From Sipunculus nudus (taxonomy: Eukaryota > Annelida > Sipuncula > Golfingiida > Sipunculidae), in the NCBI GenBank assembly GCA_026874595.1, contig CM049310.1, positions 46,351,058-46,415,057 on the forward strand: a DNA stretch of 64,000 nt. The letters run 5' to 3'. Within the stretch, counting starts at the first letter, position 1; each line of letters starts with the position of its first letter. Positions 43,869 to 56,190 of this stretch are shown in pieces. The notes under the pieces were generated by a model, which was not told where the DNA came from, did not search any database, and was given only the letters and a program-made list of their open reading frames with translations. The translations under genes and the position numbers were made by a program.

Positions 43869-44861
43869 TTAGGGTAAGTCTTCTTCGTTCGTGTCTTTAC
43901 TTTCAAGAAGAGGTTCTTTGGTAGAGTAATTATCCCATAATTTTGACACAAGCTCCGCTACTACAATTTCATTTGAATTCAGAGCAACAAGCCGAAGAAG
44001 TAAGACGCCATCTTGTCGTAAATATTCGTGGACGAATTTCTTGCATTTCTTTATGTCTTGTGCCTCTCCCTTTTTCATTCTGTCTTTGGCGCGCAAATGT
44101 CGTCTGACGTATTGTAATTGGTCAGCCCGAAGAGCGGACATAAGGGTCCACTTGAAGACGCTGTACAGCGAAGCGATTGCCACTAATACAAGCCAGAACC
44201 ATACGAAAATATAGATTTTCTCATTAAAAAGATTGATTGGTAGTACACATTGGACGTTGTGTTCATGATTATTTCCAAGAACTCTGACTTCGAATTTACA
44301 CATGGTCACCCGAGGGAACATCGAGGAAGCAACGAAGTCTTCACCGTTCAGAAGCGCGCGCAACACCTGAATACCGTACATATGGTAATTATTTCCAAGG
44401 AAGGCATTCAAGGCAAAAAGCTGAGTCACAACATTGATAAGGTAGAATAATTTAGTTAGAATATACAGAGACACCAAATAGTTACCGTAACGACGCCCAC
44501 AAACTATACAATTACGTTGAGATAAATACTGTCTCAGCCCGGCGAGGCAGCCCTGTCGAAAATCTCGCTGCGCCACGAGGTAGCGGTCCAGTTGCGCTGC
44601 CATAAAACGGACGGTTTTATCCATGGTTTCTGTGTATCCCGTGTGCTGAACTGTCATGGCGGACTCTACAATGTTGTTTACGTCAATGCCCAATTGGTTG
44701 TTCATTAAACGCCAAATCATACAAGGGAGGAAGAAGAACATAGCTTGAACTAACAGTATCATAGGAACCCACTGGTAATACGTGATGAACTGTTCACGTT
44801 CAACTGTGTCCGGTAACTTCTCACGGATAGGCACGTAATACGTGTTTGACACCCAACAGAC
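43869..44861 (-). CDS. Innexin 3, coding exon 2
   Basis: 331 codons including stop, starting VCWVSNTYYVPIREK after acceptor cag (44862-44864). It is more diverged from innexins 1 and 2 than they are from each other, including TM2 (ILLVQAMFFFLPCMIWRLM), the cytoplasmic loop (FRQGCLAGLRQYLSQRNC) and loop 2 (NNHEHNVQC). All signature residues and the acidic C-terminal end are kept and no lesion is present. Its 648-bp intron contains insertions of repeat families A and C (44938-45297) that are missing from the introns of innexins 1 and 2. Confidence 0.95.
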   Translation of the reverse strand, partial: VCWVSNTYYVPIREKLPDTVEREQFITYYQWVPMILLVQAMFFFLPCMIWRLMNNQLGIDVNNIVESAMTVQHTGYTETMDKTVRFMAAQLDRYLVAQRDFRQGCLAGLRQYLSQRNCIVCGRRYGNYLVSLYILTKLFYLINVVTQLFALNAFLGNNYHMYGIQVLRALLNGEDFVASSMFPRVTMCKFEVRVLGNNHEHNVQCVLPINLFNEKIYIFVWFWLVLVAIASLYSVFKWTLMSALRADQLQYVRRHLRAKDRMKKGEAQDIKKCKKFVHEYLRQDGVLLLRLVALNSNEIVVAELVSKLWDNYSTKEPLLESKDTNEEDLP

Positions 44862-44937
44862 CTGAAAACAAAACAGAAAATACCCGTGAACACATACATC
44901 AGTTCAATTAACCTGAACCATTGCACAAAATACCAGC

Positions 44938-45070
44938 ATCCTCTTGTAGGATGCTCCCGGAGCCGTGTTTGCATTCCTTTAATCGGCTCATATTCCCAGG
45001 TTTATTCGTGCATAAGTCACTATACATTTATGCATACTCCTTGATGAATCCAGAACATGTTCCGGATAAA
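44938..45070 (-). mobile_element. Dispersed MITE-like repeat, family A, copy 6 (inverted fragment)
   Basis: On the minus strand it reads in family order: ccggaacatgttctgg, tcatcaaggagtatgcat, gtgacttatgcacgaat, aacctgggaatatgagccgat, tgcaaacacgg, with a short end near gggagcatcc. It lies in the innexin 3 intron. Confidence 0.6.
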
Positions 45071-45114
45071 ACACAAAAATCTAATCAATTCAACATTTGC
45101 CCATTCCCAAAATG

Positions 45115-45297
45115 CCCAAGGGAGGGTCCAGGATTTGGGAAATGGGAGGGTCACGCCCAGGAAAACTGAAAGAAAACCTAAAAAAGGTACCCTTTCCGGG
45201 AAGGAAGGGGTCAAGTTCGCAAAATTTGGTTTGAAACCCTAAAACAGGTTGTTTCGGATCAACCCCCCCCCCCCCCCACCTCCGGATCCGCCAATGT
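45115..45297 (+). mobile_element. G/C-run dispersed repeat, family C, copy 3
   Basis: It begins ggagggtccaggatttggg, has a core aaaatttggtttgaaaccc, and ends in a 17-base C-run followed by acctccggatccgcc. It lies in the innexin 3 intron next to family A copy 6, suggesting nested or neighbouring insertions. Confidence 0.55.
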
Positions 45298-45509
45298 GCG
45301 AGATACTGTTCATGATAGCGTGAGTTATGTTGTGAAAAAATACACAGAAACACAAGAACGGTGATTATAACACATACCGTCCCGACAGAGATAAAGAGTG
45401 TTAAGCTGCCGGGGTAGTTTAACGTCTTCATATAAAAACGAAACATCTATTATACAATTAGAGGTATATAATAGTCAGAAAATCAGAGAGTGTAAAATTG
45501 TACATTTAC

Positions 45510-45719
45510 CTTATTGGTATAATCTTTCCAGTTATCCGTAAACTGCGCGGGACACCAGCAGTTGATGGGTTCCCCGGCATACTGTTTGGTCGAAACGACA
45601 ATCGCAAACACCACGAGGACGAACGTCGTGTATCGGTGGTTCAGACGGTCTACGAAATCGTCGTCCGACCGGGACTGCCCCTGTCCAACCTGGGAGGCTA
45701 TTCCTAAGAGTTTGTCCAT
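45510..45719 (-). CDS. Innexin 3, coding exon 1
   Basis: Seventy codons, ATG 45719 to donor AAG|GTAAAT. MDKLLGIASQVGQGQSRSDDDF at the N-terminus, TM1 TTFVLVVFAIVVSTKQYAG, then EPINCWCPAQF with both loop-1 cysteines. A good acceptor (ttttctttcttcag) precedes the ATG by about 45 nt, as in the other copies. Confidence 0.94.
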
Positions 45720-46210
45720 GACTTCCGCTTCAGGTGGATATTATTCTCTTTGCTTTCGTCCCTGAAGAAAGAAAATAGGTTTAAATTTAGCTTTAATTTG
45801 TAAATTTCTTAAGAATTTTTCACTTTAACTTGATATTGATTTTTTTAACACTTCTCTCTAACACTTCTTGTAACATTTCATTTGCTTTAATATGCCTTCT
45901 TTGTAGTGCAAACATCCTTTGAATAATAATAATAATAATAAAAATAATAATAATAATAATAAAAATAATAAATATTTATTACACATAGAATTGCCTTGAG
46001 TATTATATACTATGAGTGATATATTTTGAAAAAAAAAACAGAAAATTATTATTATTTTTATGTCCATTTAAATGTAAATTTTATATTCATAAATAATATA
46101 CGGCATGTAAACGTCACCTTTAATATATTATTATAAAAGATTCTTCCTAATGAATTCAGTATTCTGACTAAGCTAAGATCTTTTGAAATAACAAAATGTG
46201 AAATGCTTAC

Positions 46211-46580
46211 CTTAACACAAAGTTGTCCGAAAAAAATTGTTGCAGTGGTTTCTTTTAGTTGATGGTACTCCTGTAAATTCAGCTGGTGCATACAGCAGCT
46301 GTATATACTAATGCATCTGAAGGTTGAGTGTTTGGTGATGGTGGGAGGTACAGGGGTGTATATATCAACACTTGTAGCTATAGAGATGATGGATTAACAA
46401 CTGGACCTTGAGAGGTGAATGGTTATAATTTGTATTTATGATTAGGTCATAAGGCCCGCACTCACAGTTAATTATGATGTGAGCAGAATAAACGTATTAC
46501 ACGTGCCGGGGCCTGTCCCATGATCCTTTGCGTGAAGTGACTTAATTAAAGCTGGGATTTGATTATGACACTTCCGGGGC
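46211..46580 (-). promoter_or_regulatory. Innexin 3 5' UTR exon, TATA-like box and conserved block
   Basis: The leader exon ends at a donor with GT at 46209-46210 (AAG|GTAAGC). The TATA-like box (gatatatac on the minus strand) is at 46358-46366. The conserved words (ggggcctgtcc, tgatcctttgcgtgaag, tgacttaattaaagctggg, atttgatt, gacacttccgg) lie at 46505-46577. Confidence 0.55.
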
Positions 46581-46584
46581 TGTT

Positions 46585-49290
46585 ACCGGACACAACCTTT
46601 TTAAAAACATTTCATTATATATATTATATCTTTGTTTTTTTTTTTTTTTTCATTTTTGGATGAACCAAAGTGTATCAATCAATCAATCATTATTTGCATT
46701 ACTTTTTTGCTAAAAACGCTTTAAGTAATACTTATCTTAATATCAACAGGTTTTTACACAGAAGCCTTTTAGACCACAAAGGTGGACTCAGGTTTTATAC
46801 AAAATAGAGCATATATTATTACTTTCACATTCAATTTTACTGTGTAATTATTCTTAGCTTAAATACAACAAACATATCACTTCTGTAATGCCATTGATTT
46901 TATTATACATTTTACTGAACTTGTTGTTTGTACATAAATTGTATATTATTGTTCAGTACATGGTTTATATTCTGTCAACACCACAACACATTCCTATATT
47001 TATATTTTCTTAATGGACTCATCAATCGGATTTAAATCTTAGCTGGTATGAACTTATCTTAAAACCATCATCTCGGCCACTCTATAACTTTTCGTCTAAG
47101 CAATGGTATCGTAACTTTATAAAGTTAAATGTAAATCACACAATTGAACATGGTTGGTTTTCCTACAGTTTTTTTACCATTTAGAGCAGAAAGATTTTAC
47201 ATAAAAAATTCAGAATACCATAAAAGTACCTTAAAAGACTCAGTCTCAGTGTTTAACAGGAGACATTCAGTAATTGATTCGTTATGACTATTGCAAATTC
47301 TGCACAAGTAAAATACATATAAACAGTCTTGGGAGGAAAAATAATATTATCCATTCAGGAGGCAAGATTCAAAATACCTGATCGGAAACCCTCTAAAGAG
47401 TCACGGCCATGATTAATACCGTTTTAGTAAAAGCTCCGTTATAAACATATTAATAATACTGTTATAAACAGCAGTGAAAACGGGTCATGAATGCCAGGCC
47501 AGGTCAATGCAAGAACTCGAGGTGCCCCGTTATTTAAATTTGACAGGATTGTTTCTCTATCGTGTAAATGTAGTCATGAGGGCACATATTATACATATAA
47601 AATATAATCGAGCTGGAGGGATCCAGGATTTAGGAAAAGCAGGGGTCCGATCAATGAGGAAAAGGTCGCCCGGCACAGAAAAGGGGGGTTGGGGGTCCAG
47701 GCCCCAAAAATTGGTCTGAAACATTTGCGGAGGCTGAAAAATTTGGGAGGGGGTCCGGACCATTGGACCCCTTCCCTGGATGCACTTATGTCGAGTGGGA
47801 GCACCGGTTTTGTTGATATCACACTTGAACGCCCAAGAGCTACAGGTCGCAAGTGGTTCTGCCACGATGTTTCCCCAGCAAATTTACATATTATGTATAG
47901 CCATATTGCCGTTTCTGTCGGAATAATAGTACTTGCGCCACCTGCCGGCGATGAATGATACTGAGTGTTCGGGTCTGTTATATTTATAAAAAAAGATCAT
48001 GTTTTTGTCCTATTTGAAACACAAAATGTAAAATCTACTTTAAACATCGAGCCACCTGTCTCAACCTCTAGCTAATATTAAATTTCATTTGACACAGCTA
48101 GAAATGCTGACTAATAGAACCCGAACACTGCACAAGAACTTTAAGCGCAAAGCACATACTCGTGTATGTATGTTTTGTAACAAATCTATACATTTTCTTT
48201 TTTTATTCATAAGTAGAGATTTAAATGATACAACCGAAAGTACATACGGAGATTAGATTTAAAGGGACATAATCAGGAACAATATTATGTCCTTTTTTCT
48301 CACTATCAGCTTATTTTTGCTTAATACAAAAGTTTCCCAGCAAAACCATCCCAGTACACAGTCTCAGTACCTTGCATACAGCTGTTTAACATCTTGTCAT
48401 GGCTCTGCGTGTTGGTAAACACAGTCCACATGTGTCTGTTTACCATAACAAGGCCGCGTGACCGGAGGTCCGATTGTTAGCCGCAACAGTACTTAAGCCA
48501 GCAGGAACTTGCATTACATTTTTGGGCCAAGTCAGTTAGGTTTCTCCTGAGTGACATGTGTTGTGGCTCCGCGATGCACGCGGTCCCACGCGCTGTGTTT
48601 ATGTTGACACCTGCGATCGCGCCCATGCAGTCCACTGTTTTTAACACTCGTTCACAGGAGTAAGGAAACGGTTTCAAGGCAATATTTTGGCAGGTACAAA
48701 TTTATTTTAAAGGGAATAAGCTATTTTTCGTGTTAATTCAACATGCTTTATGGGTGATAGGGCACTTTTAACAGAGATAATTAATAAGACATTTAACAAA
48801 CATACTTTCGTTAGATCAGGCTTCAGGTAGCAGTAATGAGTGCTTTGCTATACGACATTTGCTTTTGTCTCTTTCAGAACAGATACAAGCTCGTTTAGTT
48901 AATTGATTAATTACCATATGGCGTTTTGCTGATTAGTTCTCCTTATGACGTCATCAGGGCCTGGTTGTGCGATGCATAAAGAGAAAATAACAGTGTTACA
49001 GCGTGCAAATCTACCCTGAGATATCGTAACTTTAATTTTTGCACACCACTAGGCTCAATTTTTATATTTTTATATTTTATAAACTGCCTCTGTTCGTTAA
49101 TTTTAGTGTAAAATTAAATAAAAAGATAAGCCAGAATTAAAACTAATCAATAATTGTCCTATTCAGAAATTTGGCCTCAAGGCCAAATTTTATCATTATA
49201 TGCAAATTTAATTTGTCAAAAAGGGTCAAACTTTAATGAATAATCGCGCACACAACACACACATGTTATAATACTCTTGTTATGTTATTA
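46585..49290. other. Gene-free spacer upstream of innexin 3
   Basis: 47390-47560 is a weak third copy of the spacer block seen at 27.8-28.0 and 40.0-40.2 kb. Repeat family C copy 4 is at 47615-47775. No exon or RNA gene could be supported. Conservation with the other two spacers ends near 47.57 kb, which may be the edge of the duplicated unit. Confidence 0.45.
47615..47775 (+). mobile_element. G/C-run dispersed repeat, family C, copy 4
   Basis: It begins gggatccaggatttaggaaaag and continues gcaggggtcc, ggtcgcccggcacag, gggggttgggggtccagg, aaaaattggtctgaaacat, ttgcggaggctgaaaaattt and ggagggggtccgg. This is the best-preserved copy of the family here. Confidence 0.55.
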
Positions 49291-49485
49291 TTTATTATAT
49301 TATATTATATTATATTATATTATATTATATTATATTATATTATATTATATTATATTATATTATATTATATTATTGTTATATTATGTGACATTATGATTAT
49401 AATGTTTTATATGATGATGACTTTATTATTATAATTATAATTATAATTATAATTATAATTATTATTATTATTATTATTATTATTG
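49286..49485. repeat. (TATAT)n / (AATTAT)n / (TTA)n microsatellite cluster
   Basis: An ATATT pentamer array covers 49294-49380, an AATTAT-type array 49432-49462 and a TTA array 49463-49485. The cluster marks a zone of simple repeats about 500 bp upstream of the large LINE. Confidence 0.9.
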
Positions 49486-49955
49486 AATTTGATAGATAAA
49501 GAGTGCAACCTCTGTTTTAAGTTTAAAATTTTAAAATTATTTAAAATTAATGATTTAAAATTAATGAGATTAATGAAAACCCCATGTCAATCGGTACCAA
49601 GCACCGGATCACTTACGCATGTCATACATACGCATAATGATTCACTTTTCTATTGAATTCATTCAAAATGGAATGTATGTTGATCATATATAGAAGCAGA
49701 CATGAGCACGTTTTATGTAAGGCTACAGCGTGCGATGTACTTGGATATTACTGCCGTCCAAGATACAAATCAGTTTCAAGATTTCGCAGGTATTTACTCT
49801 TGAACATTTATTATAACTGGAAAGGCAACATAAATCCATAGACCAACTTTCAAGATATCATTTGTAAGATTCTTCATAAAACTCTGGCCTGACCAAAAGA
49901 GAACTCTCTCCCTGTTACTCCTGGCAACCCGCTCCGACCACAACCTCGGGCCTAA

Positions 49956-51876
49956 TCCTCATTTCAACCGCCGGCCTCGCCAACTTTATTGTTACTTTAC
50001 AATAGGTACCTGCAAGCCGGTCGTATCATACAATCCACAACGACGGAGGCCCAGCTGGCCGAAGCGAATACCGCAAGAGCTCAACTCAGTGAAACCCAGT
50101 CACTCAGACTACAGAAACACAAATCTGACTTTGAAACTGCACTGAAAGCAGAAATCACCCTGTTAACTCGTTCACAGCTGACATGCTTTTCCAAAAATGC
50201 ATTTTACGATGAACTAATCAACTATTTGAAAGCAAACCATCAAGATATACCCGAAGTGTTCATTCGGGTTGAATGTTGGTTTCTGTGCAATGGGATCAAC
50301 AATATAATTCAAGATAAATGCAAAAACTTCAGGGTTAAACAATCAATGTCTCAGGCTGCTCTGTTCACTAAACTGCTATCTTCATTACCCAGTCTTGATC
50401 AATGTACCCTCCCTGAACCCTCATCTGCGGAACTTTCATCAAGTCAATTAGAAGGTACTGATGACACCATTCTTAATCTGACATCGCAAATATCTTCCCA
50501 GCCGTGCGATATGCTACTGTCTATCTCGAATACTGTTTCACAGAAATCCATCCCCAATGTCAACCCCACCATCAACAACGAAAATACTTGGTGTACCCCT
50601 GACTGTACACTGAGCGGCTCAGATAAAGAAAATATGCTTCGCTGTTGTCTTTGCATGTCGTGTTTCCACGAACATTGCATGGGCATTACAAATGACCGGG
50701 ATATACCCACCGTATGGAACTGTACTTCCTGTCGAGAACTTCCAAACACTGTCACGCGGTTGTACGCTCGTATAACAAAATTTGAGGACCTCCTCGTGAA
50801 ACAATCTAACACAGCTACTGAGATGAGCAAAGCAATTCAAATACTCACTAAGACAAACATGGATTTGGTTGAGGAGTAAAGAAATAAAACTCTGGACTTG
50901 CAAGCAGCGGCTGATGAAATAAAAGAACTAAAGTCTCAAATAACCACCGGCCACAAAACATCACCAGCTGAGGCTGCACCTTCCCACTTCCCTGACCTGA
51001 GTGAAACCACCAGCACTCCAGCAACTCGAAATCTCTTGATGGGCGATTCCCTCTTAAGGGACGTGGTGGCAACTACACCCTCAATGACCATTAACTCAAA
51101 AAGTGGCGCTAGTCTGCAAGACGCCCTTGACAGACTGACACAAATGAAATCGAATTCCTTTAAAACTGTTAGTCTGTTGGTGGGTAAAATGACTGTTCGA
51201 GTGACTCTCCTGACGAAATACTGGAGAAATATAAACTGGTAATCAAAGAAGCCACCCGCATTGCGGAATCTGATGTTAAAGTATGCAGCATTACTCCTAG
51301 ACTCGACTCAAAAAGTGCAGGGGACAGTGTAAAATCACTGAAGTCATTAGCTACGGAAGTCCCCTGTTGTTTTGTAGATAATGATTCTAACTTTCTTCTC
51401 AGGGACGGGTCAGTTGACGATTCGCTCCTTCTTCGCGATGGTCTCCATCTATCTCGACGTGGAACAGAACGATTATTGAAGAATCTTGATCTGCACTCCC
51501 TTACACGTTATCAGCAACGTACTGTAGCCCCAAGGTTCACGCTATCTTACTCTGATGTAACAAAGTCGCATGTCACTCGATCCCCGCCAGCTCATCTTAA
51601 CCACAGACGGGTACCTCGTCAATCCATTGACTCCTTGCTACGACCAAACTTCGCTTGGTACCGGGACCGCAGACCACCAGCCTCTCGTATATCAACTCAA
51701 ACCAGAAGCAACGAGCTCCTTTAATTCCTGCAGATAGACGTCGCTGCAGGTTTTGTGGCGAGAAAGGACATTCTGAAACCTTTTGTGGACACGGTGCGCC
51801 GATTATATGTTACAAATGTGGCCAGGCTGGTCATAAATCTAAAAACTGTCCACATAATCTTAGTTCATTCTTTTAG
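49956..51876 (+). pseudogene. CR1/L2-like LINE, ORF1 (PHD finger, SGNH esterase, CCHC knuckles)
   Basis: ORF1 proteins bind the element RNA. The frame opens after TAA 49953-49955 with no ATG near its start, so the 5' end is probably truncated. Order: a helical segment; a PHD-type C4HC3 finger (WCTPDC...CCLCMSCFHEHC...WNCTSCREL, 50590-50745); a coiled-coil-like part; an SGNH esterase with LLMGDSLLRD (block I), VGKND (block III) and RDGLHLSRRG (block V); then two zinc knuckles (CRFCGEKGHSETFC, CYKCGQAGHKSKNC, 51745-51850). Lesions: TAA at 50877-50879, a one-base loss in the A-run near 51190 just before ND of the esterase, and another frameshift at about 51640-51720. The presence of an esterase and PHD finger points to CR1/L2-type elements. 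Confidence 0.85.
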
Positions 51877-51942
51877 GAATTTGGCACAGTATCTACGGTT
51901 AATGTCAATAACGTAGATTCCGCCAGTTGCACTGCTCATTAT

Positions 51943-54900
51943 ATGTCAACCACTTGCACTGATGTGATAGTTAATCTTGTTCCTGACGATATTCTTTCCC
52001 TAGTAAAGCCGATTCGGTCTAAAGTTACAGCCAACTCTAAACTAGAGTCAAAAGTGACACAATCGGAAATATCAAGCACGAACTTGTCTCCTACATTAAA
52101 TGGAGCTTTCAACGATGACCATAATTTGAATGTCTCATCCCCATGCAGTGAAGTTAAGCTGCCTCCTCCGCGATCTCTTTCTCAGTTAAATGTATTAAGC
52201 TCACAAAATTCTAAGTTATCACAAGACTCACCCATATATACAACACATTCGAAGTCAAATATCCTTGTTTTTCATTTGAATGTACGTAGCCTACTCCCAA
52301 AATTTGAACAGATCGAAGATCTGTTACATAAAAAGCGTATTGACGTACTATGCCACAGTGAAACCTGGTTAGACGACACAGTATGTGATAACGAGTTATC
52401 AATCTCAGGTTTCAATATGTTTAAAAGACATCGTAACTGGCACGGAGGGGGTTTAATAGTGTATACAAGGGACCACCTCACCTCAACATTTGTGCCCGAT
52501 TTACATATGGATGATATCGAAAACCTATGGATTAATATTAAATGTCCCCGCAAGGGCTCCTTTCTTATAGGCGCTTTTTACCGCCCTCCCTCCGCTCCAA
52601 CCAGCTTCTTCGAATCTTTGTCAATAGACATTGAACATTCCGCTATGCCTAAACATTATTTTAATCGGAGATTTTAACACTGACTACATGAACGATAATC
52701 ACCACAACCCACTAAAGTCCCTATGTAACCTCTTTGATTTAGAGCAGCTAATTGATGAACCTACTCGTGTGACTCAAACCTCTTCAAGTACTATCGATTT
52801 AATTATAACATCCAACCCACAAAATCATAAATTCTTTGGAGTGTATAAAACCTCCCTCAGTGATCAATATGCAATATTTACTAACCTTCAATTTGAATCT
52901 TTGCATACAAAAGATGGGTTACATCACACATACCTTCGACGATCATACAGGAAATTTAATGAAATAGCCTTCCTTGATAACTTAAATAGGATAAAACATT
53001 TACTCATCCGCATCATACTCACTGCATCTGATGTAAATGATGCATGGACTCTCTGGAAAGAAGCCTTTCTCTACGCTTGTAATAAGCATGCACCAATCAG
53101 ACAAGTCAGAGTAAAATCTCAAAAACCTTGTTTTATTGACAACGAAACTCGAGAAATTATGAGGCAACGTGACTTCATGCATAAAAAATGGCTCAAAAAC
53201 AACATTGAGACGGATTTAGTTATTTATAAACAACTTCGAAATTTAGCTAATATTAAAATCAAACAACATAAACGTAGATTTTATATGACTAAGATAGGCA
53301 AAACTGGTATGAACCAGAAAAAGATATGGAACGCTGTAAACAGCATCTTAAAGAAAGCTCAGAATAGCAATGATCTCCGGCACATTAATATTGAAGAAAC
53401 GGCCAAACACTTTGCTGATGTTGGCCTTCTACTTTCTGATAAATTTCCTTCATCATGCGCGCACAGCTTTGACATCCAAACATCGTCCAGTAACTTTGAA
53501 TTTAATCTCATAACCTCCTCTCTAGTACAGCGGTTTCTAACAAGCCTTTCTTTCGAAAGTAAAATCGATGCCAACGGCATAGATTCCAAACTGGTGAGAA
53601 TAGCCTCACATATATTTTGCGTCAGCTTAGCCACCTTATTTAATCGGTGTATTAGTGAAGCTACCTTCCCCACTGAATGGAAATCCGCAAGCATCACTCC
53701 AATATACAAAGGTAAAGGATCCAAGGAAGATATTAATAATTATCGGCCTATTTCTGTTCTTCCCCATTTAGCATGCGTATTTGAAAAGGTTCTACATGCT
53801 CAAATTCTATACCACTTAAATCAACATGACATAATAACACATAATCAACCTGCTCTCTTGAAAAAACATTCGACTCAAAAAAGTTTACATAAAGTTGTGG
53901 ACAACTGGCTCCATGCAATTGATACTAAACGTTTCACAGGGGCTTGCTTCTTCGATCTCAAGAAATGTTTCGACACCATCAGTCATGACATTCTCTTAGA
54001 AAAAATAAAACAATACGGTTTCCATGGTAAATCACATGAACTGATTAAGAACTATCTCTCCGATAGATCTCATGCTGTAAAAAAAGATAACGCAGTATCT
54101 TCACAGCATCCTGTGAAAATTGGAATACCCCAAGGTTCTGTATTAGGACCCATATTATTTTTAATTTATGTAAATGATCTTACTGGAAACACTGGCAATT
54201 GTCAATGTAATCTTTTTGCAGATGACACCATTATTTACTATACAAGTAATGATCCTAACAAAATTAGACAGGAACTTCAACACGGCGTCACTACTTTATC
54301 TAAATGGATTTATAATAATAAGCTCTCAATCAATATAGAAAAAACATCAACCATCCTCTTCAGATCCCGTTCTATGGAGACTTTAGACCTTAATATCACA
54401 GCATTTGACCAGCCCATCAAACGATCTAACAGTATCACTTACTTGGGGTTAGTACTTAATGAAAACCTAACATGGTCGGATCACTCTGAACAAGTATGCA
54501 AAAAGCTCTCGTCTAAAGTAGGTGCCCTCTTCAAGTGCAGTCGATACATACCTCAAGACACCGCATTGAAAATTTACACTGGCCTCAATCAGCTACATAT
54601 TGACTACGGCCTCACAATCTGGGGAAATGCGCCTTCTTCATGTTTTACTCCCATTCAAAGTCTTCAAAATCGAGCCGCACGTATTATAAGTCGCAATTTT
54701 AATCCTGAATGTAGCTTAACAGCTATCCGTCAGTCCCTTTGCATTAAATCAGTTGAACAACGACATGAATATTTGACTCGCATCCTTATGTTTAAAAGTC
54801 TGAATAACCTAAGTCCATCCTATATGACCGACCAGTTCACGTTTGTTCGCCAAGTCCACCAACATGATACACGTAATAGCTATTCCAATAAATTATATGT

Positions 54901-55156
54901 ACCAAACCTCGGACAGACTATTCTTAAAGAAATCATTTTTATGCCGAGGTCCTATTTTGTGGGACACATTAAATCAATCTCAAAGAAACTGCTCCTCCTT
55001 ACAGGTCTTCAAAAAAAAGTATCATGTAATAAACCTCTGTTCTTTATATGTCATATATTGCATGCTATTTCAAACTCTGTTATATTTCATATTTATGTCA
55101 CACTCATGATTGCCTTGTATATAACATACATGTCAGAGTTTTATATTCATGTTTAA
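51943..55156 (+). pseudogene. CR1/L2-like LINE, ORF2 (endonuclease and reverse transcriptase)
   Basis: ORF2 nicks the target and reverse-transcribes the RNA. Endonuclease motifs: HLNVRSLLPKFEQI, LCHSETWL, GGLIVYTR, GAFYRPPS and IGDFN. A frameshift near 52645-52665 separates the frame at 51943-52677 from the frame at 52631-55156. The final endonuclease motif reads SDQYAIF, with Gln for the catalytic His. Reverse transcriptase follows: NNYRPISVLPHLACVFEKVL, FFDLKKCFDTISHDIL (motif A), IPQGSVLGPILFLIYVNDL (motif B) and FADDTIIY (motif C, about 54214-54237), then the thumb and C-terminal region. The finger motif NQPALLKKHSTQ departs from the usual GFR form. The combination suggests an old, inactive copy. 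Confidence 0.9.
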
Positions 55157-55380
55157 TATCACATCTTGCTGTATATTACGTTAAATGTTATAGTTTTATA
55201 CTTTCATGTTAAATATCCCATCTTGCTGCATAATTTTATCTTTAGCCACTTTTATTAATTCTTATTGCATTTTACATGTTTTATACATTGAATAAACTTT
55301 ATATCTAAACAGAGCCCTGTGAACGGGCTACCCTGTATAAAGATGTTTTAATAAATAATAATAAATAAATAAATTTCGAG
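55157..55380 (+). repeat. 3' UTR and tail of the LINE
   Basis: Contains AATAAA at 55291-55296, a small hairpin (gagccctgtgaacgggct, about 55312-55330) and an AAATAATA/AAATA-type repeated tail to about 55375. A stem-loop followed by a short-unit tail is typical of LINE 3' ends recognised by their own reverse transcriptase. Confidence 0.6.
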
Positions 55381-56135
55381 ACTTTAATTTGTCATGTATA
55401 CACCATGTTTAACATTATCTTACTTACGACTAATTCTCCAAAATCCAAGCTGAAAAAGCCTTTTAATTTAAATGGACCAAGGTATGAAAAACGGTACACC
55501 CGTATATAGGTTTATATAGGTTTATAAAAATATCTCAACCCAAGAAGCAAATTATGTTGCCCAGCAACGGTGACGCACTTTGCTTTTGTTTTAAGATATA
55601 TTGCATCGTAATGACGCATGAAAGGTCACCTGAAACCACACAATTATTATATTACCAAAATGGTCAACTACAATCACAAGTACCGTTGGAAACGATCATT
55701 AAAATTTTGACAAGAACGAATCATAGGACTTTTATCTGACACTGAGTTTATTAGAATAAAAAAATCCAAATCATCGTACGTTTTATAAAATCACTTTCTC
55801 ACCTCAGACAATACTATAGTATCTTTGTCATTCTATAGGTCCCATCATTTCCCCGTGTAACTGCATGTCCTTTTCCTGAGGGCTCCATCCAGAAAGTAAC
55901 CTAGCGAACTGCTCTTTGGATACATGATTAGACAATCTAAATCTCCGTCTTCAAAACATTCCTTTAATATATTATGATAATTTATTCTTCGCTTTTGTTT
56001 TTAATTAAAAGGACGGATCTAATACATCCAAGACGTCCTCATTTATTCCATCTATTCACCACATTACTTTAAGTGTAAGATTTGGAGGCCAGGGAGATCG
56101 CCGTCATCTTGGTCCGTCAGAATCCTTTTAATTAA

Positions 56136-56190
<55 letters not shown>

